Positions 7,894 to 16,789 of a stretch of DNA of 64,000 nucleotides are shown here, one piece after another (position 1 is the first letter of the stretch; each line of letters begins with the position of its first letter). The DNA is taken from NCBI GenBank assembly GCA_011391085.1, contig JAABRD010000032.1:1-64000 (forward strand), in the 5' to 3' direction. The stretch comes from Thiotrichaceae bacterium. GTDB lineage: Bacteria; Pseudomonadota; Gammaproteobacteria; Beggiatoales; Beggiatoaceae. Position numbers and translations under genes: made by a program. The notes under the pieces are model-generated. The model was not told where the DNA came from, searched no databases, and was given only the letters and a program-made list of their open reading frames with translations.

Positions 7894-8592
7894 TCAAATA
7901 TGAAGATCAGTCAGTTGTGAAAATAGGAAAGGTAATTTGTCTTCTTTAACTCGAAAACCAGTACCATGGTTTCTGGCCCGTGTCCCTTGATCATGTAACC
8001 TTAGGTCAACCAGCAAATGCTCTTCTTTAAATTGGGAAGCGATAATTTCAGGGGTCGTTCCCTGCAAAAGTTGGGCACGGTAATAGTGGAAGTATTCACG
8101 ATTATCCCTTTCTTCACAAAAGGCATAGACTATTATCAATGAGGGTATCTTTTGAGAAAATCTTCCTGCTAGGGTTTGCAACTGCCAAGTCGCAATTATT
8201 TCACCAGAGATATGTCTAACTAAAATCTCGGTATCTGAAACTTCCAGGAAAAGACCCGCACTGTTAGGTCTCAATGCCATTGTGTAATAAAGTCCTTTTC
8301 TGCCATTCTCGTCAAAACTGCCATATTTTTGAATAGCTTTCAAAGGGTTCATTTGCCAAACTTTACGATTAAACGTAAATAGGGTGATCATATTTTGTGA
8401 GTTGGCGCGGTGTGCTTTGATTTCTATTTTCCCAACGTCGGGCAAAGCCAGATTATTTTCTGAAATTCCTAAAAGAGTTTCCAATGTGTAGCCAACACCT
8501 GTGGGTCCTTTCCTTTTTGACGGAACAAAACCTAAAGATTTAATGTGTTTAAGTTTTAAAACAAGTTCTGAAATAAGCATGATTATAGTCAA
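7894..8592 (-). CDS. Type II restriction endonuclease, MvaI/BcnI family
   Basis: A 232-residue protein with the GPTGVGYTLETLLGI block and a PD-(D/E)XK nuclease centre PDVGKIEIK (Asp52, Glu57, Lys59), as in MvaI and BcnI (PF15515). Family members act as monomers on pseudo-palindromic CC(N)GG-type sites. Expressed first in the operon, ahead of the methyltransferase, from a strong-looking promoter at 8625-8653. The start could be 8592 or the in-frame ATG at 8580. Confidence 0.87.
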   Translation of the reverse strand: MTIIMLISELVLKLKHIKSLGFVPSKRKGPTGVGYTLETLLGISENNLALPDVGKIEIKAHRANSQNMITLFTFNRKVWQMNPLKAIQKYGSFDENGRKGLYYTMALRPNSAGLFLEVSDTEILVRHISGEIIATWQLQTLAGRFSQKIPSLIIVYAFCEERDNREYFHYYRAQLLQGTTPEIIASQFKEEHLLVDLRLHDQGTRARNHGTGFRVKEDKLPFLFSQLTDLHI

Positions 8593-8624
8593 CTAGCCAT
8601 AAATTTACTGTGATGTATATAGTT

Positions 8625-8653
8625 ATTATACTAGACTTTATTTTATTAGGCAA
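8625..8653 (-). promoter_or_regulatory. Sigma-70 promoter for the restriction-modification operon
   Basis: Reading leftward: TTGCCT (-35, at 8653-8648), a 17-bp spacer, then a perfect TATAAT (-10, at 8630-8625). Transcription would start about 25-30 bases ahead of the endonuclease gene. Confidence 0.6.
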
Positions 8654-8875
8654 CTACTGGTAAACAAGTATAAGTTTTTATATAATTTATATGCTTTGCC
8701 ATGATGTAAGCATTTTTTCTTTATTCTTTTACCCTTTACGCGGCGGGAGGGGATGTCTGAATCAGAATTTACAGAATTTCAGAATTTTCAGGGACGCACC
8801 CTACAGAATGGTGCGTGGGATGCACCCTACTGACACTGTTGCGCAGGAACAAAATAATCATTTGAGGAGCCCATC

Positions 8876-9235
8876 ATGGAACTGACTCTCAACGATGTCA
8901 AAACGAAAGAATTGTTAAGGGAAGTCATCATTGAATTGATAGAACAACGACGCGAGGTTTTTGTTGACCTGTTCACAGAAGTCCTGGAGGAAGTTGGGCT
9001 GGTGACTTTCCACGCCCCCGATAATTTTCCCCTTATCCGTTTATCACAACGAGTTAAGGAATTTGAAGACAGTTTGAAAGCCGAAGCGACGGTATTGACG
9101 TTGCACCAGGCCACTCTGCCGTTCGAAAAATCCTCATCAGTGGATGCGTTACAAATGATGGCGCAGATGGCCCAACCTATGGGGATTAGTGACCTGTCGC
9201 GTCGTTTTGATGAATACAAAATAAGTCATCTCTGA
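8876..9235 (+). CDS. Hypothetical small acidic protein
   Basis: A 119-residue protein preceded by GAGGAG 7 bases before the ATG. The N-terminal 40 residues are strongly helical and acidic (KELLREVIIELIEQRREVF) and look like the N termini of small antitoxin-like or adaptor proteins. The rest is not recognised. It lies 100 bases upstream of the CHAT lipoprotein, on the same strand. No function can be assigned. Confidence 0.6.
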   Translation: MELTLNDVKTKELLREVIIELIEQRREVFVDLFTEVLEEVGLVTFHAPDNFPLIRLSQRVKEFEDSLKAEATVLTLHQATLPFEKSSSVDALQMMAQMAQPMGISDLSRRFDEYKISHL

Positions 9236-9337
9236 TGATATAATTGAGTTAAGAAACTGGTCTGGAAGTGAGTAATGACTGCTAGTCCTCCTCCCCAAAA
9301 TCGTGTACTTACAATCTACTTAAACAGGAGAATAATC

Positions 9338-11203
9338 ATGCGTAAATTAGTTGGTGTTGTGTTAGTCTTGGTGGCTTTGTTCTTGAGTGTGTCGTGTTCA
9401 GTTTTGCGACCACTCTTTAGTGGAGATTTCCACAACCTTCTTGACAAAGCCAAAAACGCCGAAAGTGTAGGTGACTATACTCAAGCCATAAAGTATTATC
9501 AAGAGGCATTGAAACATCTTGAAAAGTTTGAAGATGGAGAACTCGCAACCATTTCCAACTCTCTTATGCAACACAAATTATTCGTGTATGACGAGTTGAT
9601 TGCGTTTCTCTTGCAACAACACCCAAAATACCCAGATCGTGGTTATACCCAACAAGCATTTGAAGTCTTTGAGAAAAAACAAGGACGAGTCAATCTGGAA
9701 GACGTGGCCACCAGTGGGGCGCGGCGATTCACAGGGTTGCCTGATAAATTGGCTAAACAAGAACGTGAGTTAGAAGCGAAACTGTCTCACACTCATCAGC
9801 GTCTTCGGGAAGCGCGTTCCACTTCGTCTCAATCTAAGACTGAATCGCTGGCCTCATTGACTCAGGAGTTACAGGAAACAGAAGCAGAACTGGCTACCAT
9901 AGAAGCACGTTTGCAAAAGGACTATCCTCATTACTATGCCCTCAAACACACGCAACCCGTGACTCTTGACACACTTAAAAAGCAAGTGTTGCAACCGTCT
10001 GAACGTGTGTTGGTCTATGCCGTCATGGAGGATAAAACCTTATTGTGGGTCATTGGTAAGAAGCAGTTTGAGATATTCACTTTACCTCTCTCTCAAAAGG
10101 ATTGGCAAGCGTTGCCGTTGTTAGAACACCTTGGCACTTGGCAACAGGAGCCGCCTTTGGTGAAATCAATCCAATCCGTGCCTGGTCGCTATATGGGACT
10201 TGTACTGTCGCAAAAGGTTACACACGACCTAAAAACTTTGAATGAAGCCAGTTATGAGGCTTATCAAAAACTGTTTCCGGCGGCCATTCAACCTTTATTG
10301 AAACAAACCAAAACCTTGTACATTGTCCCCACGGGACCTTTGTATGGAATCCCGTTTGAATCGCTGGTGGTCACGCCACCGCCAACCGCTGAGGAGGCAC
10401 AACCTCATTATCTGTTAACCGACCATGCCATTGCGTATCTCTCCTCGGCATCGTTGCTGAAAATATTGCGGGACACCAATTACACGCCTCCTCCGCAACC
10501 CTTGTTGGCCGTGGCGCATCCTAAGTTCCCGCAAAAGGATTGCGAAGTTCGGGAAAATACGATGATCGCTTCCCGCACTCGTGCTTATCAAAAGGAGATA
10601 GGTCAAGAATGCTTCCCCGAATTACCGGAAACGGAAACAGAGGCAAACAAGGTGGCTGAGTTACTGCAAGCCGAGAAGTCTTCTATACTTCTCGGTGACC
10701 AAGCCTCACGGGCTAATATTTTGGAATTGAACCAGCAACAAAAATTGAAAGACTACCAATATCTCTTATTTGCTACCCATGCCATTTTACCCGCCCAAAC
10801 CGACGACATTCGGCAACCGGCCTTGGTTTTATCGCATACCCAAACGGCAGCAGAAGAGGGGTATCTCACCGTTGCCGATGTGTATGGTCTGCAACTGAAT
10901 GCCCGATTAGTCACCCTCTCCGCCTGTCACACCGGCCAAGGAGAAGCCATCACTGGGGAAGGCATTCGCGGCCTGGCCCAAGCCTTTATGTATGCAGGTA
11001 GCACCGCCCTCGCGGCCACTTTGTGGGAAGTCCATTCGGAGTCATTGCGACAACTGAATGAAACTTTGTTTAACCAATTACGCCAAGGACAGCCGTTGGC
11101 CATTGCATTACAAGAAGCGAAACGGGGATTGTGGCAACATCCGCAATACCGGCACCCTTATTTTTGGGCGCCGTTGGTGGTGTTTGGGGAAGGAGGGCGG
11201 TAA
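9338..11203 (+). CDS. TPR-CHAT lipoprotein (caspase-like peptidase)
   Basis: A 621-residue protein from the ATG at 9338, preceded by AGGAG. The frame is open to 9275, but the chosen start gives a proper lipoprotein signal (VLVLVALFLSVSC). A TPR-like segment (GDYTQAIKYYQEALKHLEKF) and a coiled-coil region follow. The C-terminal CHAT domain has the catalytic His (LLFATHAIL) and Cys (LSACHTGQGEAI). CHAT domains are caspase-clan proteases or regulators. A lipid-anchored form suggests action at the cell envelope; its substrate is unknown. Confidence 0.88.
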   Translation: MRKLVGVVLVLVALFLSVSCSVLRPLFSGDFHNLLDKAKNAESVGDYTQAIKYYQEALKHLEKFEDGELATISNSLMQHKLFVYDELIAFLLQQHPKYPDRGYTQQAFEVFEKKQGRVNLEDVATSGARRFTGLPDKLAKQERELEAKLSHTHQRLREARSTSSQSKTESLASLTQELQETEAELATIEARLQKDYPHYYALKHTQPVTLDTLKKQVLQPSERVLVYAVMEDKTLLWVIGKKQFEIFTLPLSQKDWQALPLLEHLGTWQQEPPLVKSIQSVPGRYMGLVLSQKVTHDLKTLNEASYEAYQKLFPAAIQPLLKQTKTLYIVPTGPLYGIPFESLVVTPPPTAEEAQPHYLLTDHAIAYLSSASLLKILRDTNYTPPPQPLLAVAHPKFPQKDCEVRENTMIASRTRAYQKEIGQECFPELPETETEANKVAELLQAEKSSILLGDQASRANILELNQQQKLKDYQYLLFATHAILPAQTDDIRQPALVLSHTQTAAEEGYLTVADVYGLQLNARLVTLSACHTGQGEAITGEGIRGLAQAFMYAGSTALAATLWEVHSESLRQLNETLFNQLRQGQPLAIALQEAKRGLWQHPQYRHPYFWAPLVVFGEGGR

Positions 11204-11218
11204 GTGACGGTATAAAAG

Positions 11219-11382
11219 GGTAGTGATGCAATTTGGGTGAAATATCGTGCAGTTTCTCTTCGTCTGGAACTGTGATTGAGATGATTAAATGAGGGCTATG
11301 AAAGGAGGCTTGACTAATCATAGTCCATCTGAAAATCATTCTAATCAGAGTTCAGACAGTACACCCACATTGCCTCACTACC
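11219..11382. mobile_element. S1 MITE copy 4
   Basis: A 164-bp element with S1 ends. Flanks are TATAAAAG (11211-11218) and CATAAAAG (11383-11390), matching at 7 of 8 positions. It is inserted 16 bases after the CHAT gene stop. Confidence 0.88.
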
Positions 11383-11390
11383 CATAAAAG

Positions 11391-11422
11391 AAACTCCGTT
11401 TTTTGAAAAACCGGAGTTTCTG
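11391..11422. terminator. Inverted repeat between convergent genes
   Basis: GAAACTCCG / CGGAGTTTC with T6 and A5 tracts in the loop. It sits between the convergent CHAT and Uma2 genes and may end transcription from both sides. It also resembles the AGAAACTNAGTTTCT repeats seen elsewhere in the window. Confidence 0.45.
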
Positions 11423-11429
11423 TTCTCTG

Positions 11430-12008
11430 CTAATCAAACAACTCCGCCACCGCAATCTGAATCTGTGGCAATTGTGAGGGACTCAACAGGTCCCCAGAAC
11501 GTAAAATACGTTTTTCTACATATCCTTGCGCCGTCGGTTGCCGATACACTTCCACTTGTTTGGCCATCAAATCCACCAGCCAACATTCGACAATACCATG
11601 ACGCCCATACAAAGGTATCTTGGTCTCGCGATCATGTTTAGCAGAACTGTCGGCCACCTCGATCACCAAGAAAATCTCGGTGGCCGTGGGATGTTTTCGC
11701 CGATAGAAGTGGGAAACTAGATGTAATAATGCCAAATCGGGTTGCGGTTCCGATAGGTCATCTAGTTGGATAGGGTCTTGCACACTGAGAAGGGCCGACC
11801 CTGCCATTTGTTTGGATAATAAATGAATCAACGTTTTTACACAACCGCCGTGAACAGGGCCAATGGGTGCCATATCAATCATACCTCCGTCAAGTAATTC
11901 TATGTGTGCGTCTGGTTCAAACACCTGGTATTCGCCCATTTTGTGCCATTCAAACACCGTGACACGATGGGGTTGCGGAATGGGGGAAAGGGGAGTAGAA
12001 TAGTTCAT
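11430..12008 (-). CDS. Uma2 family nuclease (DUF820)
   Basis: A 192-residue protein of the Uma2 (PF05685) branch of PD-(D/E)XK nucleases. Putative metal-binding residues are Asp91 in QPDLALL, Glu117 in FLVIEVADSS and Lys130 in RETKIPLYG. Such genes are abundant in cyanobacteria and Beggiatoa-like genomes; their physiological role is unknown. Single gene, convergent with the CHAT gene. Confidence 0.85.
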   Translation of the reverse strand: MNYSTPLSPIPQPHRVTVFEWHKMGEYQVFEPDAHIELLDGGMIDMAPIGPVHGGCVKTLIHLLSKQMAGSALLSVQDPIQLDDLSEPQPDLALLHLVSHFYRRKHPTATEIFLVIEVADSSAKHDRETKIPLYGRHGIVECWLVDLMAKQVEVYRQPTAQGYVEKRILRSGDLLSPSQLPQIQIAVAELFD

Positions 12009-12097
12009 TGTCAGTTATCTCTATCAGTCAAATTGAAATTTGTGTCTCAAGTATTGTATACTATTGTTATATTTTTGTCATTCACCTTACGCAACTA

Positions 12098-12257
12098 GGT
12101 AGTGATGCAATGTGGGTGATATGTTTCCCCTCACCCCCGGCCCCTCTCCCTACGGGCGTGGGGTGAAAACCACTGGTGCCGCCTGTCTCCCCACGCCCGG
12201 AGGGAGAGGGGCCGGGGGTGAGGGCAACATGAATATCACCCAGTTTGCATCACTACC
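12098..12257. mobile_element. S1 MITE copy 5 with CCCTCACCCCCGG interior
   Basis: A 160-bp element with S1 ends and a long G/C-rich palindrome inside. Perfect duplication CGCAACTA (12090-12097, 12258-12265). It ends 27 bases before the lolC/E start codon. Confidence 0.92.
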
Positions 12258-12284
12258 CGCAACTAAACTTTAAATGGCTACTTT

Positions 12285-13535
12285 ATGTTCCGACCTCTAC
12301 CATTATTCATTGGCTTACGTTACACCCGCGCCAAACGCCGTAACCACTTTATTTCTTTCATCTCCCTAACTTCCATGTTGGGCATTGCGTTAGGCGTTAC
12401 AGCCCTCATCACAGTTCTCTCGGTGATGAATGGCTTTGAAAAAGAACTCCGCGTCCGCATGTTAGGAATGTCCGCCCATTTGGTCATTAGTGCCGGTAAT
12501 GACGGCTTTAACCAATGGCAAGAATTGGCTGACTCTTTGAAAAGTCAACCGCATGTTATAGGCATCGCCCCTTATATTCAAGGACAAGCTATGCTAACGT
12601 ATAATGAAAGTGTGCAAGGTGCCTTGTTACAAGGCATTGACCCGCTTAAAGAACCCCAAGTTTCCCAAGTGACAGAGAAGATGTTGTCGGGCCGTTTAGA
12701 CAATCTCAAAGCTGGCGAATTTGGAGTGATTCTAGGTAACGAACTCGCTTCCTCTTTGGGTGTTGAAGTAGGAGATAAAGTCTCTGTCGTCGTTCCGCAA
12801 GCCACCGTCACCCCGGTTGGCGTTCTCCCCCGCATGAAACGCATGACGGTGCAAGGTATCTTCAGCGTGGGAATGCACGAATATGATAGCGCGTTTGTCC
12901 TCCTGCATATAGCAGATGCGGCTACCTTGTTACGCTTGCCGGAAGGTCACATTCATGGTCTCAACCTCAAATTGGACGATATGTTTCTGGCACCGCGTCT
13001 GAGTCAACAACTGCGTGAAAAATTGCCAATGGGTTATCATAGTTACGACTGGACTTATCGTCATGCCAATTTCTTCCGGGCCGTCAAAATGGAAAAAACC
13101 GTCATGTTTGTTATCCTCACCCTCATTGTCGCCGTGGCGGCTTTTAATATCGTTTCCACCCTAGTCATGGTCGTGACTGACAAACAAGCGGATATTGCTA
13201 TTTTACGCACTTTGGGGGCGACTCCAAACATGGTGATGGCGATTTTCATTGTGCAAGGCACTCTCATTGGCGTCGTTGGCACCTTGTTAGGATTCTTAGG
13301 TGGCGTGAGTTTGGCCTTAAATATTGAGACGCTAATACCTGCCATTGAACACGCTTTGGACATCCAATTTCTTTCCCCAGATGTCTATTATATCAGCGAT
13401 TTACCGTCAGATTTACAATGGCTGGATGTGGTCAAAATCACCCTGTTATCCTTCCTCCTCAGCCTCTTAGCCACTCTCTATCCCGCCTGGCAGGCCGCCC
13501 AGACTCAACCAGCGGAAGCATTACGTTATGAATAG
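12285..13535 (+). CDS. lolC: LolC/LolE lipoprotein-releasing ABC transporter permease
   Basis: A 416-residue inner-membrane protein. There is one N-terminal membrane helix (residues about 23-47), a large periplasmic domain, and three C-terminal helices with the FtsX/MacB-type core. With LolD it extracts outer-membrane lipoproteins and passes them to LolA. Only one permease gene is present, so the complex may use two copies of it, or a second gene lies elsewhere. It overlaps lolD by 8 bases, so the two are co-translated. A MITE lies immediately upstream and has displaced the native promoter region. Confidence 0.93.
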   Translation: MFRPLPLFIGLRYTRAKRRNHFISFISLTSMLGIALGVTALITVLSVMNGFEKELRVRMLGMSAHLVISAGNDGFNQWQELADSLKSQPHVIGIAPYIQGQAMLTYNESVQGALLQGIDPLKEPQVSQVTEKMLSGRLDNLKAGEFGVILGNELASSLGVEVGDKVSVVVPQATVTPVGVLPRMKRMTVQGIFSVGMHEYDSAFVLLHIADAATLLRLPEGHIHGLNLKLDDMFLAPRLSQQLREKLPMGYHSYDWTYRHANFFRAVKMEKTVMFVILTLIVAVAAFNIVSTLVMVVTDKQADIAILRTLGATPNMVMAIFIVQGTLIGVVGTLLGFLGGVSLALNIETLIPAIEHALDIQFLSPDVYYISDLPSDLQWLDVVKITLLSFLLSLLATLYPAWQAAQTQPAEALRYE

Positions 13536-14208
13536 AATCGTCTTAGAATGTAAACATCTCTACAAAAAATTTAACGACGTCGGCGCCACCGTCGACGTGT
13601 TAAAAGGAGTCAATTTGCAAATCCAAGCTGGAGAACAAGTTGCTATCGTGGGTAACTCAGGGTCGGGTAAAAGCACCTTACTACACCTGTTGGGAGGACT
13701 CGACACTCCGACTGCCGGTGAAGTGTGGGTGGAAGGACGCGAGATGAATAAACTCCGGCCTGCGGAACGTGGACTGTGGCGTAACAAAAATTTGGGATTT
13801 GTGTATCAGTTTCATCATCTCTTACCCGAATTTACCTCGCTAGAAAATGTCTGTATCCCGCTTCTCATCAGAGGCGTTGTACCAGCCCTGGCCCATCAGA
13901 AAGCGGTTGACATTCTCACCGAGATTGGTTTGGGTCATCGCTTGACTCACAAACCAGGTGAAATGTCCGGAGGTGAACGACAACGGGCCGCCGTTGCACG
14001 GGCTTTGGTGACTGAACCGATTTGCGTACTGGCCGATGAACCGACAGGTAATTTGGATCCGCGAACGGCAGACCAGGTCTATGAAAAGATGTTGGAGTTA
14101 AATCAAACTGTAAAAACCAGTTTTGTTTTAGTCACTCATGCGATGGCACTGGCAAAACGGATGGACCGAGTGTTGCGGTTGGTGGAGGGGGTCTTGATGG
14201 AAGAATAG
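13528..14208 (+). CDS. lolD: LolD lipoprotein-releasing ABC transporter ATPase
   Basis: A 226-residue ABC ATPase. Walker A GNSGSGKST is at 42-50. The signature MSGGERQR and Walker B VLADEPTGNLD are present. It powers lipoprotein release from the inner membrane with LolC/E, whose gene it overlaps. Confidence 0.95.
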   Translation: MNRIVLECKHLYKKFNDVGATVDVLKGVNLQIQAGEQVAIVGNSGSGKSTLLHLLGGLDTPTAGEVWVEGREMNKLRPAERGLWRNKNLGFVYQFHHLLPEFTSLENVCIPLLIRGVVPALAHQKAVDILTEIGLGHRLTHKPGEMSGGERQRAAVARALVTEPICVLADEPTGNLDPRTADQVYEKMLELNQTVKTSFVLVTHAMALAKRMDRVLRLVEGVLMEE

Positions 14209-14583
14209 ATTGATTTGAATACCAAACAGGAGTCCAAAGCTACGCTTTGGACTCCTGGATGTGGTAAGATACCATTTTACCCTGTGTGCAACACCTGTGT
14301 TCGTGTGTCAAAGCGAAGATCGGATGGCATTTAGGTAGAGGCAAAGCTAAACCCGCGACGTTTTCAAATCGAGTCGAGAGTTCAGCTTTGCCTCTACCTC
14401 ACCCATAGGTTTAGGAAAGCTAAACCCGCGACGTTTTCAAATCGAGTCGAGAGTTCAGCTTTGCCTCTACCTCACCCACTGAACCTGCCAACCTGCCTGC
14501 GTCTGCGTGGGAACGAGAAACCATAAACATCTTGGTGTTGCACACAAGGTCATTTTATCAATTAACATTCCAGGAATTAACCT
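14209..14583. repeat. Repeat cluster before proS
   Basis: No gene is seen. A CAGGAGTCCAAAGC palindrome lies at 14227-14257. Two direct copies (about 62 bp, 73 bp apart, at about 14343-14405 and 14416-14478) contain AAAGCTAAACCCGCGACG and an internal AGCTAAA/TTCAGCT pairing. The arms TGTGTGCAACACC (14282-14294) and GGTGTTGCACACA (14534-14546) face each other, so the whole cluster can fold back. Its right part matches 3650-3715 in inverse orientation. Confidence 0.65.
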
Positions 14584-16293
14584 ATGAAAGTATCTCGCTT
14601 TTTATTATCAACCATGAAAGAAGTTCCCGCTGATGCTGAAATCATCAGCCACAAATTGATGTTACGGGCCGGCATGATTCGCAAATTGGCCGCCGGTTTA
14701 TATACCTGGCTACCCTTGGGATTGCGGGTCTTGCATAAAGTAGAAAATATCATCCGTGACGAGATGGATAAATCCGGCGCGTTGGAAGTCTTTATGCCGG
14801 CGGTGCAACCTGCGGAATTGTGGCAGGAATCTGGACGCTGGGATCAGTATGGTCCGGAGTTATTGCGTTTGAAAGACCGCCATGACCGGGAATTTTGTTT
14901 TGGCCCCACGCATGAGGAGATTATCACGGATTTAATTCGTCGGGAGATTCATAGTTATAAGCAACTACCGGCGAATTTTTATCAGATTCAGACGAAATTC
15001 CGCGATGAAATTCGTCCCCGGTTTGGTATCATGCGGGCCCGTGAATTTCTGATGAAAGATGCCTATTCCTTCCACTTAACTCAAGGGTCTTTGGAGGAGA
15101 CTTATAACCAGATGTATGAGACCTACAGTCGCATTTTTAAACGGCTGGGGTTAAACTTCCGGGCCGTATTGGCTGACACGGGAAACATTGGGGGAAGTCG
15201 TTCGCATGAATTTCATGTGTTGGCCGATTCTGGGGAAGATGCCATTGCGTATAGTACGACGGGAGATTATGCGGCCAATGTGGAATTGGCGCCGGCGGTG
15301 CCACCGACCGCACCTCGTGGGCAACCGTCTCAGTCTATGGCGGCAGTGAATACGCCTGATCAGCATACGATAGAGGAGGTGAGTCGCTTTCTAAAGGTGA
15401 CACCGGCGCAATGTGTGAAGACGTTAATTGTCAAAGGTAACGAAGGGTTGGTAGCCTTGGTCATACGTGGCGATCATACCCTCAATGCCGTGAAAGCAAC
15501 GAAGTTACCTGAAATCAGTCAGCCTTTTACGTTCGCTTCTCCTGAAGAAGTGCGTCGAGTCACTGGCTGTGAAATTGGTTCACTGGGGCCTGTGGGTTTG
15601 ACGATACCAGTGAAAGTGGATCACAGTGCGGCCCAACTGACGGATTTTGTGTGTGGTGCCAATAAGGAAGGTCAACATTTGGTGGGAGTGAATTGGGGAC
15701 GCGAGGTGCCGGCGCCAAAGCAACCGGTGGATATTCGCAATGTGGAACCGGGGGACCCTAGCCCAGATGGGAAGGGAGTATTAGCCATCGCCCGTGGCAT
15801 TGAGGTGGGACATATTTTCCAATTGGGGGAGAAGTACAGCAGTGCCATGAGTGCGAAAGTACAGGATGAGGAGGGGCGGATGATAACGTTGCTGATGGGG
15901 TGCTACGGGATTGGTGTGTCTCGCATTGTGGCGGCAGCGATTGAACAGAATCATGATGAATTTGGAATCATTTGGCCACAAACGATTGCCCCTTTCACGG
16001 TCGCCTTGTTGCCCATGAATATGTACAAATCACAACGGTTGCTGGAAGCCGCGGACAAGTTGTATCAACGCCTGTTAGAAGCCGGTGTGGAAGTGTTATG
16101 GGATGACCGGAAGGAAAGACCGGGGGTGATGTTTGCCGATATGGAATTGATAGGGATTCCACATCGCTTCGTCATGGGTGAGAAGGGATTGGACGAGGGA
16201 TATGTGGAGTATAAAGGGCGGTGGAATAAACAAGCGCAAAATGTGCCGATGGAGAAGGCGGTGGAGTTTATTTTGGAGAAGTTGCGGGGGTAA
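14584..16293 (+). CDS. proS: Prolyl-tRNA synthetase (bacterial type)
   Basis: A 569-residue class II synthetase charging tRNA-Pro. Class II motifs are visible ([38 protein letters not shown]; the late GCYGIGVSR). The inserted YbaK-like editing domain, which clears Ala-tRNA-Pro, occupies about 225-385 ([13 protein letters not shown]). A C-terminal anticodon-binding domain follows ([15 protein letters not shown]). Usual length. Confidence 0.97.
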   Translation: MKVSRFLLSTMKEVPADAEIISHKLMLRAGMIRKLAAGLYTWLPLGLRVLHKVENIIRDEMDKSGALEVFMPAVQPAELWQESGRWDQYGPELLRLKDRHDREFCFGPTHEEIITDLIRREIHSYKQLPANFYQIQTKFRDEIRPRFGIMRAREFLMKDAYSFHLTQGSLEETYNQMYETYSRIFKRLGLNFRAVLADTGNIGGSRSHEFHVLADSGEDAIAYSTTGDYAANVELAPAVPPTAPRGQPSQSMAAVNTPDQHTIEEVSRFLKVTPAQCVKTLIVKGNEGLVALVIRGDHTLNAVKATKLPEISQPFTFASPEEVRRVTGCEIGSLGPVGLTIPVKVDHSAAQLTDFVCGANKEGQHLVGVNWGREVPAPKQPVDIRNVEPGDPSPDGKGVLAIARGIEVGHIFQLGEKYSSAMSAKVQDEEGRMITLLMGCYGIGVSRIVAAAIEQNHDEFGIIWPQTIAPFTVALLPMNMYKSQRLLEAADKLYQRLLEAGVEVLWDDRKERPGVMFADMELIGIPHRFVMGEKGLDEGYVEYKGRWNKQAQNVPMEKAVEFILEKLRG

Positions 16294-16332
16294 TGACATT
16301 CACTAGCTAATTTAAAAGGAACACGCCATTGG

Positions 16333-16685
16333 AGTGGAGGCTTTAGCCGGTCGGCGGTCGGCACACTCGATGTCTCAAGAGAGGAGGACGCCTACTGCCG
16401 ACCGGCTAAAGCCTTCACTCCACCGACGTGTACCGACTGCCGACCGGCTAAAGCCTTCACTCCACCGACGTGTACCGACTGCCGATCGGCTAAAGCCTCC
16501 ACTCCACCGACGTGTACCGACTGCCGACCGGCTAAAGCCTTCACTCCACCGACGTGTACCGACTGCCGATCGACTAAAGCCTCCACTCCACCGGCGTGTA
16601 CCGACTGCCGACCGGCTAAAGCCTCCACTCCACCGACGTGTACCGACCGCCGGCCGGCTAAAGCCTCCACTCCACTGGCGTCTTA
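16333..16685. repeat. 42-bp tandem array of TTAGCCGG half-repeats
   Basis: One inverted left arm (16334-16358) is followed by seven head-to-tail units of about 42 bp, each containing CCGGCTAAAGCCTCCACTCC (or close variants) and GACGTGTACCGACTGCCGA. Because 42 is a multiple of three, both strands stay open as a 14-residue peptide repeat. These are not genes. Confidence 0.85.
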
Positions 16686-16789
16686 ATTATTTGACTTAAT
16701 CGCATTGGGAGGCAGGGGGAGTACAAATGATGATGAAGATTACCATATCATTCATTTTTGTCTATTAAAACACGAACGGATAATCAAAC

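Noticed and set aside
8691-8885. Short ORF upstream of the 8876 gene
   Set aside because: Composition and sequence look like non-coding repeat DNA, and it overlaps the better-supported gene start.
16334-16699. ORFs encoding 14-residue repeats on both strands
   Set aside because: The 42-bp repeat period is a multiple of three, so open frames arise by chance; the DNA is an amplified palindrome arm.
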